Shown: one piece after another, positions 36,626-49,260 of the stretch
Layout: each line of letters starts with the position of its first letter
Position numbering within the stretch: the first letter of the stretch is position 1
Assembly (NCBI GenBank): GCA_028829895.1
Contig: CM054177.1
Coordinates: 45,155,164-45,219,163, forward strand
DNA length: 64,000 bases
DNA from: Sinotaia quadrata
Lineage: Eukaryota; Mollusca; Gastropoda; Architaenioglossa; Viviparidae
Reading direction: 5' to 3'
Made by a program: the position numbers and the translations under genes
The notes under the pieces: generated by a model
What the model saw: the letters and a program-made list of their open reading frames with translations, nothing else
What the model was told of the DNA's origin: nothing
Database searches by the model: none

Positions 36626-37652
36626 ACTTCAAAATTCACTTTGACGGCTTGATCAACAGACACGGGGACGGCAGCAACACTCACTCCAAAATACACATTC
36701 ACCGACTAATAACACTCCATCACGACTGCAGCAATAGTCGCAGTTCGAATGGCACTATAAAGATCACAAATCACAACAACTGCATCACCCACCCACCCAC
36801 AAAATACCGATTCCTCGATGCTCCTTGCTCTAAACTACTTTCCATAAAAACAGAACACACCAGAAACAAATAAATAAAAAAACTGCTTAAAAGAGGAAGA
36901 CATACACCTTACACTTTTGGGTCCACATACTACCATCTTTTGAGTCCATAGCAACACATACTACCATCTTTTGGGTCCCCAGCAGCACACTCCACTTTTA
37001 CAGGTCCCAAGCGATGGTTAGCGGGAAAAACGTCAAGTTTTGCTAGAAAAAAAAGTAACAGGAAAAAATGTCACAATGATGCTCATACCTGCATATATGT
37101 GTAAATGCGTCTGATTTTTAGATTTTGTTTATGATTTAATATTCATGATTAAGGCGAATGTTCCAACCGACTCCACAAAGAAAGTCTGGCACTGTATTGC
37201 AGTTTTCTTGTTGGGATACACACAAGTTTCGAAGACGTTGCTGCATTTGGACATAGCACCTACATACCATTTTCTGTGGTCATTTACTGACAGCATGTTT
37301 ACACCTAATAAACACTATATAATTAGTTAACTTGCACAGCGCATACAATTAAAATTTATTTATAAAATACAGTAAAAATGTTATTTAAATTTTACAGTTT
37401 GATTGTCATAAATATGTTGTATTAACTATAATTTACTTGTTAGACTTGAAGAAAATTGCATGTTGGAGACACAACTGATGTAGCTTTCCTCTGTGATTCA
37501 GTCCCCTACTTTCCTATATCACCACATTCTTGAGTGTTTTTGAACTTTCCTCAATGACAACCTCCCCACCCATATGTATGCACCCCCACACACACACAGA
37601 CGCACATTCATTCATGCATGCACATACAAACACCTTCCAGTCTCTGTCTCTA
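36626..37652. other. Interval without a gene
   Basis: No coding sign. A weak ~45-bp repeat (ACATACTACCATCTTTTGGG-type, 2-3 copies) lies near 36910-37012. Confidence 0.45.
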
Positions 37653-37999
37653 CCAGTTAAGATACAAGTGTGACATCTCTCATAAACAAACTACAAAAAC
37701 AGGCCAGTGCAAGAAAAACAGACCAGTTAAGACACAAGTGTGAAATTCTCATAAATAAACTACAAACACGGGGCAGTGCAAGAAAAACAGCCAGTTAAGA
37801 CACAAGTGTGAAATTCTCATAAATAAACTATAAACACAGGGCAGTGCAAGAAAAACAGCCAGTTAAGACAAAAGTGTGAAATTCTCATAAATAAACTAAA
37901 AACACAGGGCAGTACAAGAAAGACAGTCTACCAGTTAAGACACAATTGTGAAATTCTCATAAAACAAACCACAAATACAAGCCAGTGCAAGAAAGACAG
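37653..37999. repeat. 67-68-bp tandem repeat (5 copies)
   Basis: Units start CCAGTTAAGACACAAGTGTG, continue with AAATTCTCATAAATAAACTA and end with GCAGTGCAAGAAAAACAG. Confidence 0.93.
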
Positions 38000-40962
38000 A
38001 AGGCATATTGTGTGTCTTGCGTCCATGGAAAGAACACACCGTATTTAATTTTGCCCATAGTTGGAAAAGCGTTCAGAGAGAGTGGGCATTGGAAAAGGCG
38101 AATATTGCATAATAGGTACCAATCAGTAGGGGAAAAACCCACCTAGAACCATAAACAATTTTGTGTTGATGGACTACTACTAGTCAGTAACAAATAGCAG
38201 ACTTCATGGTGCCAAACTGGAGTAAAAACACATGGATTGGAAAAAGGGGACTAAATGACAACCATATGCAAAAAAAAAATAAAAAATAAAGTCACCAACA
38301 GCTTAAAATCTCTGCTTCCAGTCCAACCATTTCATGAGCAAGGGAATGTCCATAACAGTTTAAAAGAAATAGATGGTCAAAACACTTGATTTCTTCCACA
38401 GCGTGTAAAGAACCACACTTTAAGGAAAAAGAGTTTCTGGTTTTAACTCTCAGTTTTATTTCCTGGATTGCTTACTCCTTTGGGTTGTGTTGAAACAGAC
38501 TGAGTGAAGCTCAATTGGCAAAGGGAGACCACTCAGAAAATGAGAGAAAAGTCTTATAGAGAAATTGTCTTGAGGATATTTTCTGAGACAGTTATCGTAG
38601 GGAAGAAATCCTTAGAGAGTACTACCAAATAGTGAATATATGAACCTCAAGTCTTGCATGACAGTAGAGGGTGGCTATTCCTATGTAGTTGCATTTGGGC
38701 TGCATCCCGAAAATTTAACTTCACTTTTAAATTCTGTTATTGTTTTATACAATTCTTATTTTTCCTTGCTCATCTCGTTGAATTCTTATAATCTTTATGT
38801 CTATCATTCCGTAATGTTTGTATTAATTATCTATTGTCTTATGTTAAATGTGGCCAGATTTATTGAGCCATTATCCAGCGTGTGAAGCCAAGTTTGACTG
38901 TCTGTGTGTCCATCACCCATCAGTTAAACATCATTGGGTGCTTTCTTAAACCGGGTATAGGAAGTGAAGGACATAGGCCATGACATGGTGATCCCCTCCC
39001 CCCAATATTATGTAAGATATCTATGCAGCCTACAAATAAATGTACAAGTTCTGTGCTGGTATGCATTTTGAAAACTTTCAAACCATATCATCATGTTATA
39101 GTTAGGATCAAAGCATTTTATTCACTTTTATAATTATGATCAAAGCATTTTATTTACAATTCATATAATGTTCATAAACAATAATATCATGGAGACCTTT
39201 GTTCAAATGATCACAACTGTCAGTGAAATAAACTCATATACTCTCCTATGCACAACTTTTACAAAATAAAACAAAAATAAATTAACAAAAAGATATTCCT
39301 TTAAAAAAGAAATATCTTCGCTCATAAAGCTGTAAATGTAACAAATCTCAATTTATGTTTTGCGTATTTGTCTGAAATTATTCACAGATGACTGAGCATG
39401 CTATTTTTTTCAGCTTCATTTTAGTAAAGAGTAGTATGATTAAAAGTATATAAAAGAAAAATAATTAAAAAGAACACACTGTTGTACCTTAACACAAACC
39501 TGATAGAGACATTACAATATTGTCTTCTTGCTCTTAGTATGAGAATACCTATTGGTATAAAGAATTTGAGGTATTCATAATTTTTGTGTGGACACAGTAG
39601 CAAGAAAATGTCTGCACTTTGCTAACAATATGATACATATACACTGCTTACCAAGTGAAACATTTCTCTCTGGCAAAAAATTAAAAATAATAATAAATAA
39701 AATGTTTAACAAAATAAGATTTAGTAAATTAGCCTGATAAACCAAAATGAATAACTATGGAACACAAGTCATGTTTAGTTGCAACATCAAATATTCATTA
39801 ATTTATAACTAAAGTCAAATAATGAAGCACTGACCACTGAATAAGAAAAACAACAAAACTAAGACTGAGGATTGCAACACCCCTATTATTTTCAACAAAA
39901 GAAAACAGTGGTTGTCTTCAAGAGTACAGACTTCATGAAAAAGTTTTAAATAATAGCAATATATGCATTATAATATTGCTGCTTTTGTATTATAATTTAT
40001 GATGAGACTTTAGTTGGAATTTATTTTAAATATGAAAATGTACTTTGAGTAATACACAAGGTGCAAATATAATTTGAAGTTTGGGTGGATTAACAGTAAT
40101 CTTATCTAGTTCCACTGGAAAAAAAAAGATAGTTTAACAAATTCTTCATAAACCTTACCCTATCATTTATTAATGTGATTCATGCAATTTATAACAGTAT
40201 CTTCTATAACGTACAGAAAGCTATATTTAATTAGATTCAAAAAGAAAGTTTAAATTTAAATTTAAATTCAAAATTAAATAATACATTTTGCTGATGTCCA
40301 TGCAACATATTCTGATTTGCTGTGATTTCTCCTAAATCAAAATGAACATAAAAGGTACTTTCTGATTATGGTATTAATGTAAAATAAAAATCTATTACAG
40401 GAATATGTCAACATTTGTGACTGAATTATTAATGATAATATTACTGTTCAGGGAGAATAATGTACGATAAAGAACATCTACATCTGTGCACATTTTCTAT
40501 TATAAAATCAGTTTAGAAATATTTACAACAGTCTTGACTGAAATATTTAATTATAAGGTAAATACATTTCTGAATCTTTGGTAGATGCTTTTCTCTTATC
40601 TATGATTTATCTCCTTTAACCCCATAAACATTTCAAATTACTAATGTTGTATAATAACAGTCAGTAACAACTAAACATTTAATGAACACTCCAGACCATC
40701 AACCCTCCTCTATAGCAGTATTAATAAACTATAAATTTTGTAACTTAAAGAAGAAAAAATATACCACACATATTTATAAATACCAACAATGAACTTTACC
40801 CAAAATAACTGTGCCAAAGATAATAAAGTTGGAAGAACACCGTTCTCAACTAGTACCACAGCCCAAATAATGTATGTGATCGAGGTATGAAAGTATATCT
40901 TACTGAAATGATCAAAACAATGAAAATCGAGATAATGTGCTTAGCATACTTGATCACAGTTC
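38000..40962. other. Interval without a gene
   Basis: AT-rich and A-rich unique sequence. A short duplication (GATCAAAGCATTTTATTYAC) occurs at 39108-39160. No supported coding exon on either strand. Confidence 0.45.
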
Positions 40963-41296
40963 AGATGCTTTATTACTAAACAAATTGGTAAAATATAAAT
41001 TAAAGCAGTCTATTCCAGATCCTTCATTACAAAACAAAATGAGAAGATTATTTTACAGTAGTCTATTTTGCATGCTTCATTCTAAACAAAATGGTAAGAT
41101 ATATTTTAATAGTAGTCTATTTTGCATGCTTCATTACGAAACAAAATAGTAAGATATATTTTAATAGTAGTCTGTTTTGCATGCTTCATTACGAAACAAA
41201 ATGGTAAGATATATTTTAATAGTAGTCTGTTTTGCATGCTTCATTACAAAACAAAATGGTAAGATACATTTTAATAGTAGTCTGTTTCAGATGCAA
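40963..41296. repeat. 55-bp tandem repeat (about 6 copies)
   Basis: Units carry AGTCTATTTTGCATGCTTCA, TTACGAAACAAAATGGTAAG and a TTTTAATAGT end. The right-hand copies are near identical and the left ones diverged. Confidence 0.92.
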
Positions 41297-41485
41297 TAGG
41301 GAGAACATCTCATTTACTATGTTTCTGACAACGTGGGAACATCTCACGTGTTGAGTTAGACACTGTATCAAGGGAACAATGAGTTAGATAATGTCAAGGG
41401 AAATAGTGGAACTGATGTTGACAGTGGATAATCCAAAGGATTCTGAGTATGCATTAAAAGAAAGAATTGTGAAATCCATATATAA

Positions 41486-41900
41486 CAGCATTAGTCCCAT
41501 AACCCCATAAGGAGAGCAACTATGGTCAGTGAATTATTTTCTGTAACTCATTAGTCCCTTAAATAAATCTGAAGAACTCCAATTGACAGTAAAATATTTT
41601 GCATGATCCATTAGACCATGATTAACTCTGAAGAGCAACTGTTGAAAGACAAATATTCTCCATATTCCATTAGTCCAATGATAACTTTGACGAGTTAGTG
41701 GTGAAGTAAAAATGTTCTGCACAATTCATTAGTCTCATAACTTTGAAGAGCTGTATGTGAAAGTAAAATATTTTGCATGGCTCATTGGTCCCATGAATAC
41801 AAATAAAGAGCTGTATGTGAAAATCAAATATTTTGCATGATTCATTAGTCCCATGAATACCTATAAAGAGCTACTGATGGAAGTAAAATGTTATGCACAA
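41486..41900. repeat. ~60-bp degenerate tandem repeat (about 6 copies)
   Basis: Units share AAAATATTTTGCATGATTCA, TTAGTCCCATGAATA and AAGAGCTGTATGTGAAAG. It follows the 55-bp array within 200 bp and both carry TTTTGCATGNTTCATTA, so they may share an ancestor. Confidence 0.8.
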
Positions 41901-42241
41901 CAGCACTTCAATAGCAATTGGTAGAAATGAAACATTTTGCTTGATTCATCGAAATATGCTAAAACAGTTTTTAACAATTGCACTAAGAATCTCTTGATTC
42001 ATCCAAAATATGCTAAAACACTTGCATTAAGAATTTCATATATTCATTTCTGCATCTAAAATGCATTAGTTCAATTTTATTTATCGACTTATTTCAATAT
42101 TGCCATTTGTTTATGCATATGGAATTAGGTCATGCTTAGGTAATTTTTTTGAAAGGCCAAATAAAAGTGTTCTACCACAACATTTCTAGTAAGCTTGTGA
42201 AAGTCACTGAGGATGGCACAAATATTCTTGATGATCTACAG

Positions 42242-42438
42242 CAGGGGTCACCAACACGGTGCCCGCAGGCACCAGGGTTGCCCGCAAAGACCACATGAGT
42301 CACCCGCAGGCCTTTCTAAAATTAGCACTACTCAGCTGCAAACTAAGTAAATTTGTTATATTTCAGAAGATGGTAGCCCTTTGTATGACTCAGTACCCAT
42401 GAAGTAGCTCTCAGTATCAAAAAGGTTGGTGACCCCTG
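42242..42438. mobile_element. hAT-type MITE with intact ends
   Basis: A 197-bp non-autonomous DNA transposon. Perfect 14-bp terminal inverted repeats CAGGGGTCACCAAC start at 42242 and end at 42438. An exact 8-bp target duplication ATCTACAG flanks it (42234-42241 and 42439-42446). The 8-bp duplication and CAGGGG ends are typical of hAT elements. An internal small palindrome GGTGCCCGCAGGCACC lies just inside the left end. No coding capacity. Confidence 0.93.
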
Positions 42439-43007
42439 ATCTACAGTTACTCTGTGAAAGGTTTCTATATGACCTAAAAAATTACCATAGTGTGACCTTG
42501 AGTTTAAACACACTGGTATAAATAATTTGTTGGAACTTTAAAAAAAAATACTCTAAACTTTTCATGCTAATGGATAGTTCTGTGATGGTAGAGAACAAAG
42601 AGAATTTGTTCTTGAAAAGCAATGAACAGCTGTAAATAATTTTCTTATGGTTGTAGCATTTTTATAAGCAGCATTAGTTTATTAGTACGCAAATAATAAT
42701 AATAATAATAATTGAATATATTATTCAACAATATCAAAGTCTCCTTTTCAGCAAACTTTTGAGTGGCTCCTTTACAGTTTAAAAATAACAGTTAAACATA
42801 ACTACATTTCATGTGTAAAGCTTGTGTACATATATACAGTACATTCCAACAAAATAAACTTCTGCACAATGGAACAAGCTGAAGAAATCAACTGTAAAAA
42901 AATAAATTCTGAATATTTTACAATTTGCTGATTTGAAAATATAATTTCATGAAAGATATAAGATCATTTAAAGAAAATTGAATATAAAATTTTTACAACA
43001 AATTCAA

Positions 43008-43472
43008 GCCTTTACAGAAGCATCCTTTACCATATTAATATTCTTTACAGAAACAGCCTATAATGCTCTCAATAGAAGCATCCCATATTATTCTACATAG
43101 AGTCATTCTCTTGTAATACTCTCTACAGAAGTGTCTTGTAATAGAAACACCCTTAATGCTCAAATTGATAGAAAACATCTTGTAATGTTCTTTATAAAAG
43201 CAATCTGCAATGCTTTTTATTGAAGCATCCTGCAATGTTTCTACAGAAGTATCTTGTAATGCTTTGTATAGAAACATTCTGTAATGCTCTAATTAACAGA
43301 AAACATCCAGAAATGCTTTTTAAAGAAAACAACCTTCATCTTGCAATGCTCTTTATGGAAGCATTCTACAATGCTTTTTATAGAAAATATCCAGAAATGC
43401 ATTTTATAGAGACATACTGAAATGTGTTTTATAGAAAACATCCTGAAATGCTTTTTATAGAAAATATCTGAA
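43008..43472. repeat. ~27-35-bp degenerate tandem repeat (about 14 copies)
   Basis: Copies of a core like AATGCTTTTTATAGAAAACATCC with variable spacing. Old and diverged. Confidence 0.75.
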
Positions 43473-44314
43473 ATGAACAAAGAAATGGAACACTGAATCA
43501 CTTTCATATTCTTGGGTATTTTCATTCAATTTATTTAACTTTTTCTTCTATTAAACTGGTGACAATGAAAAGGCACCATATAACTTGAAAATATATAAAA
43601 GTCTACCTATCATCATGCTTAACTCTGAAAGCAAGACGACATGACAAGAGTCAAAGACCTAAAGATAAAATATCTACTTCAAACTTTAACAAGCAAACAA
43701 AAGTCTATCTGAATGATAAAGAGCTAAATACAAAAATTCCTTTAATGAATGTCACTATGAACATATGCTTGATTTGTCAGCAATGTGATTAATTTTTGTG
43801 TCTTTCTCCAACCTATATATATCCCGGAATTCCAAGTAATAATTAGATTCTACAGAATCTGTTTAGTCAAATCCAAGCTCATTTAAACTAAAGCAGCAAT
43901 ATTAAAAAGAATGGAAAATGAGTATTATGTCTTCAATAATAGAAATAATTATTAAATTTTATTTTAGCAAGTAATTAAGCACAAGAAGGGAATTGCACAC
44001 ACACAAAAAAATGGAAGAAATAAAATAAAATACTTTAACATCACAAAGGCGGGTAAATTATAAATTAACATTCAATAGCGTGTAATTTACTTTTCTAATA
44101 TCAAATAAGTGCAATTTCTAAGAGCTGCAGCCTCAATTTTTTCCTTCCATCAGAAAGTCATTAGGCTTCATGCATCACACTCTGTGTCGCCATCAAATCC
44201 CAGTTATACTGGGCTATGTAATGTCCCTGCCAATCCTTCCTACTGTTCAAATGCTTGTGATTATATTCTTCACATCTTTTTTTTTTTTTGCTTGATGTGC
44301 CACACTGGCATATA

Positions 44315-44655
44315 CATACTTTTTCTTTCACACCTCTTACAAATTCTTATCATTACACTAGCACACATTTTCTTTCACGTTTTGTACAAATCCACATCAT
44401 TACACTTCCATACATGTACTTGACATTTTATTTCACATCATAAATTCTTATCATTACACTAGCATAAATTTCTTTCACATCTCACAAAATTCTTATCATT
44501 ACACTAATATTCATTTCCTTTCATATCCCACAAAATTCTCATCATTATAGTTGCATACATTTTCTTTCAGATCTCATACAAATTCATATCATTATGCTTG
44601 CATACATCTTCTTTCACATCTCACAAAGTTCTTGTCATTATATTATCATACAGTT
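44315..44655. repeat. ~52-bp degenerate tandem repeat (about 6-7 copies)
   Basis: Copies share ACAAATTCTTATCATTACAC, then TAGCATACATTTTCTTTCAC, then ATCTC. Confidence 0.8.
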
Positions 44656-44947
44656 TAGTATACTACAGAGTTCAAGCTGAGTAGGTGATCAGGACTAGGA
44701 ATGCAGCTTAATCCAAAAATGTGCACTAATGCTATACAAGAAAAAGTATAATATAATTATAAGCAAGTGATTTTAAAGTAGCAATTGGTATTCCATTCAG
44801 GCTTCTTTTATGTGGTTTAAATTTAACATGATTAATAAGAAGATAATATCTGTAAATTGGTGGGAATGACTAGTAAAAAGTTAATTTTTGTGCAACTAAA
44901 TTTTTCTGTATTATAAGCATTTGTGTACACGAATTCTGGGGACAACA

Positions 44948-45126
44948 AATAATCATGGGTCTTTGACATGGATCATCTAGCTGTTGATCACAATAATCAT
45001 GGGTCTTTGACATGGATCATCTAGCTGTTGATCACAATAATCATGGGTCTCTGACATGGATCATCCAGCAGAGGATCACAATAATCATGGGTCTCTGACA
45101 TGGATCATCCAGCTGAGGGTGATCAC
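44948..45126. repeat. 44-bp tandem repeat (4 copies)
   Basis: Units read AATAATCATGGGTCTTTGAC, ATGGATCATCTAGCTGTTGA, TCAC, with paired variants (CTTTGAC versus CTCTGAC) between the first and last two copies. Confidence 0.93.
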
Positions 45127-46614
45127 AGTAAAAAAATAAGAGTTTTACACACAGATCTGTAAGTAAAGAAAATAAGCTTCAAAAAGATGTTTAGTCCTGG
45201 CATATATTTAAGAAAACATTGAAAGTATATGATTTTTTTGTTCACTAACCAATCAGCAATTGTTTCAAATATAACCACATTTCTATGGTTAGATTGACAA
45301 AACAAAGAAAATTTTTGAATATCACCTATTGAAACAATAAACTGTATGAAAGCAATTGCACAATCAGTTAATTGTAGCCATTACTTTTTTAAGAGGATTG
45401 TTTGAGTAAGGTTTAGATTTACCATTGTATGATTACATATTGCTGGAGGTTCACAGTTAAAACTCACTAACTGCATTAATTACAAAACAATTGTAAAAAT
45501 TTAGGTAATGGCAATATATTAAAAATATCTTAATTTTGGTGGTAAAAGGAGTAATTATGTGACTTATTCTTCATCCAATCTTAGTTAAGCAAAATGTTTG
45601 AATGGTGAGCAAGTGCTGGCAATATTACAGAAGCTATACAACTAGTCGACTGTGAACAATAAATACATTATTAGTGGGTAATGTAAAACCTCTCATTATT
45701 AATGAACACTGTTTCAATTTTCAATTTGTGACAACCAGCAATGAATGATTTCAATGTGAGGAGAAGCAGTGAGACTTTTTATTCACATCTTTTCTTTCTG
45801 TCCTGCAAAACGAATTTTGACATCAACTGAATTCATATATACTGCACAGATTGCGACTTAGAGTTTTAAAATCAAGAATTTATGATCAATATTGAAGATC
45901 ACTACTATTACCTTACCCTCCAATTATCTATCTTAATCTTCCATTAACATACTTTTTCCAGATTATATCAGTAACATTTTTCTCAATCAATCCTTACTGG
46001 CTCCTTAACCACTGAATGTTTACTGCAGTTCACTCACTTGACTGAATAACTGTGAAACATGCAAAGCTTCAATTATAAACAAATGTCATTACATTTATTA
46101 TCATAACTGTCAAACATTACTGATTTAAAAACAGAAACTTATATCTAAGTATGCTGAGTTGTACCAGACTTACAATGTTCTTACAAAGCTGTGCACTTTC
46201 TGACCAACAAGTATGCCACTGAGAAGGAATACTGTGTGTTTTATACTATAGAATATATATTCTGTCTGCAGTAAAATTTTTTTTTTTCAGACTAAAAACT
46301 AAAGACACTTGCAGTATTAGTTATTGATTATCATCATAAGCTTGCTGTATCTACTGCAGTACTGATACAGTGGACGCCAAAATAGGAGTTTCTTATATTT
46401 TAATCTTTACAAACTTTTCAAGAAGCAAACAGTAATTTTATTAAAGTACAATAATTATATCAAGGAATCACTTTTTAAAGTGTACAATGCAGGTATATGG
46501 GTCTGTTTCTTAATTACTAAGTTCTTCACAAATGTTGGGTGACCTGAAATTTCTCAAATGGATAAATAATGGAACCTTGGAGAAATCAGTGTACTTATGA
46601 TGATTCCTTGAACT
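45127..46614. other. Interval without a gene
   Basis: AT-rich, no coding or RNA-gene sign seen. Confidence 0.45.
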
Positions 46615-46638
46615 TTGTGTTTGTGTGTGTGTGTGTGT

Positions 46639-46670
<32 letters not shown>
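46615..46670. repeat. (GT)n-(AT)n compound microsatellite
   Basis: GT dinucleotides followed by AT dinucleotides, about 55 bp in total. Confidence 0.95.
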
Positions 46671-46672
<2 letters not shown>

Positions 46673-47065
46673 ATACAAGCTGTTGTTAACAAAATGTAGG
46701 TGTAACATTACAAAATTTTAATTCATACAATAACTCCCAATTTTATCTTACTAATAAATCAACAAAAATTTAAATTCAACATATTAGATTTAAACAAAAT
46801 ATATTATACTGTAATATATTCTGTGATATAAGGTTTGTGTGTAGTATAAAGAACTGATTAACAAGTGTAATCTCTGCACTTTCAAAAGTTCAATACTAAT
46901 AAAGCACTTTTTTTTGATAATGAATATAAAAAGTCAAGCCAGCATTGTACAGCCATTTTTAACTAACAGCTGTTCAAGATGGATGTACATCATCATAATT
47001 CTACCCTTCCGATAAAAATTTACATAGTTTGATCTCATCTGTTCAGAAAGCATATTACAATGTAT

Positions 47066-47480
47066 ATGAATACCACAGGTTGAAAGTCCATGTCAGTACC
47101 ACAGCCAGGCTGAAAGCCCACAAAAATACCATAGTCAGGCTGAAAGTCCATACCAATACATAGGCTGAAAGTTACATCAATACATAGGCTGAAAGTCCAC
47201 ACAATACTATAGTCAGGCTTAAAGTCTGTACCAATACTACAGCCAGGCTGGCAGTCCACACTAATACAATAGTCAGGCTGAAAGTCCAAACCTATAGCAT
47301 AGCCTGGCTGAAGGTCTATACCGATACCATAGCCAGGCTGAAGTCCATACATATACCAAAACCAAGCTGAAAGGCCAATCCAATACCACAGTTAGGCTGG
47401 AATTCCATAACGTATTATAGCCAGGCTGAAAGTCCATATCACTCTCATACTGAAAGTCCATATTAGTACCACAGGATGAA
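47066..47480. repeat. 30-bp tandem repeat (about 14 copies)
   Basis: Units like CATAGTCAGGCTGAAAGTCC plus ATACCAATAC. On the minus strand they read in frame as a decapeptide like GYGIGIDFQP over 47035-47352. Indels break the frame elsewhere, so coding is not supported. Confidence 0.88.
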
Positions 47481-49260
47481 CATAGTTCTTTAAATTAAGC
47501 AAGTTATTTGAAAAGGAATATAAAGCAAATTGGGAAATGCCACTCAAAGCTGATTGTCTCAGTAATTGTTAAAGAGTAAAACTCCTAATTCTCAGCCAAT
47601 CATGCCCAAATTACTTAGTGCCATACAAAGATATCAGTTGCAACCTCCAAAAATAAATAAATAAATTTTTTTAAAAGTGTCTAAACAAATGTTTTTTGTC
47701 TGAACTTATGCTTTTTTTATGCAGCACATAAGTTGATATGTTTATTCAAATGAACAAACTGCTTCCTCTTTAAAATGAACATAAAAAATTGAAATCTATG
47801 AAATTTATTGGAAATAGAAAGCATTTTGTCACTTATTTATTATCAACAATTCTGAGTTATGATTTGATTAGATCTTAAAAGTAGATTTTAAGTTTCATAT
47901 CACTTTAAAAAAAAAAAACTGCCCAAAGCAAACAATTTTTTTCTCACATGCGTGTTGGCACACACAGGAGACACAAAAAGAGGATTCAATCATTTTCGCA
48001 CTTGTGAAATAAAAGCAAAACGAGTTTGAAAAAAGTCTGACAAATCTGAGAACCATCATTAAATATTTCTGCATCCAACAGCTACAATAATGTGGGGAAA
48101 AAAGGTCAGTCAAGTGAACAGATTAACAATTTTATGAGGGCTTGGTTTATACATGAAAAATTGAGACATCTTTCTCATAAGGTAACATATATCTGCTTGA
48201 AATCACTGGGAACCTTATGGTTCCTGGTTTGACTAAATATATTTTATGGCTTGTGCTAATTCTGTTTAATTAAGAGTTAAATAAAGTACAATATTCTCTA
48301 TAGTCACAGTAAAATTAATAAAGAGAATCAACCTTAGCTTCCTTAAATCCAGACAAGAAAACAACAATGCAGAAAATGCTGAGCTCTGCAAACCAAGTTT
48401 AGACAAGTGAACAAACAGCAAAATATGAATGACTAATATTGCTTGATTTTCTTAATGTTTTAAAATGTGATTAATAAAAATAAATTGAAGCAGTACTAGT
48501 GCAAATTTTCAAACAAACCTGAATAAATAGTAAATGTTTAGTACTTCTAGCCACTGCATGTGACTATCTCAAAGCTACAAGTCATCTGTTAAAAAATAAA
48601 TGGGTTTTAATCCCCAATAGAAAAAAAAAATCAATAAAGACTTTACTTAGTATCTTAGAGCTTCAAAAGTACAGTTTTGTCCAAAGTCGTTAAGTAACTG
48701 GTGCAGATTATGTTGCACTCAGTAAAATCTCTGTTAAGTCAGAACATCTGCATGAAGAAGAAAAATAAAATGGAACACTTTAATGATTTCTGAGAGTATT
48801 CTTTTCAAACAACCAATTAATTTCAAGTAATGCAAATGCAAACAATTAAATACACAACCTAATTATGGTTTTCTTGCTTGAAGAAATGTTTTCATAATGA
48901 TTTGCCTACGTGATGTTTCATTATTCTTTAGCTAGAAGTAAATAACAACAAGTACATTTTGTATGGCTAATCTTCTCCTAATTTACAATTAGAAATAAAT
49001 AAATCAGATTAAAATAGAGACAATAGACAACCACAGTCTATGACAGATGCTTGTTTCATACAAGTGCAATATTCTTGAGTTTTAGAACAATGAAACCCAA
49101 GTATTGGCTCTGCACATCGTTTGTGGGAACTCTTTCTAAGAAAAGGCTGGATAAGTGCTGGTCACTTAAGTGTGATGACCACTGTCATGATAGGAATGTG
49201 ATGTAAATAACACTGTCTTTATGTAGTCATGAGGTATGTAGGATGCTCTGCACAACAGAA
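47481..49260. other. Probable UBAP1 3' UTR or downstream flank
   Basis: AT-rich sequence directly after the UBAP1 stop codon in its direction of transcription. No other gene is visible. The end of the transcript cannot be fixed from sequence alone. Confidence 0.4.

Noticed and set aside
44109..44423. Plus-strand 104-codon hydrophobic frame
   Set aside because: Overlaps a degenerate 52-bp tandem repeat and T-rich tract; no family resemblance.
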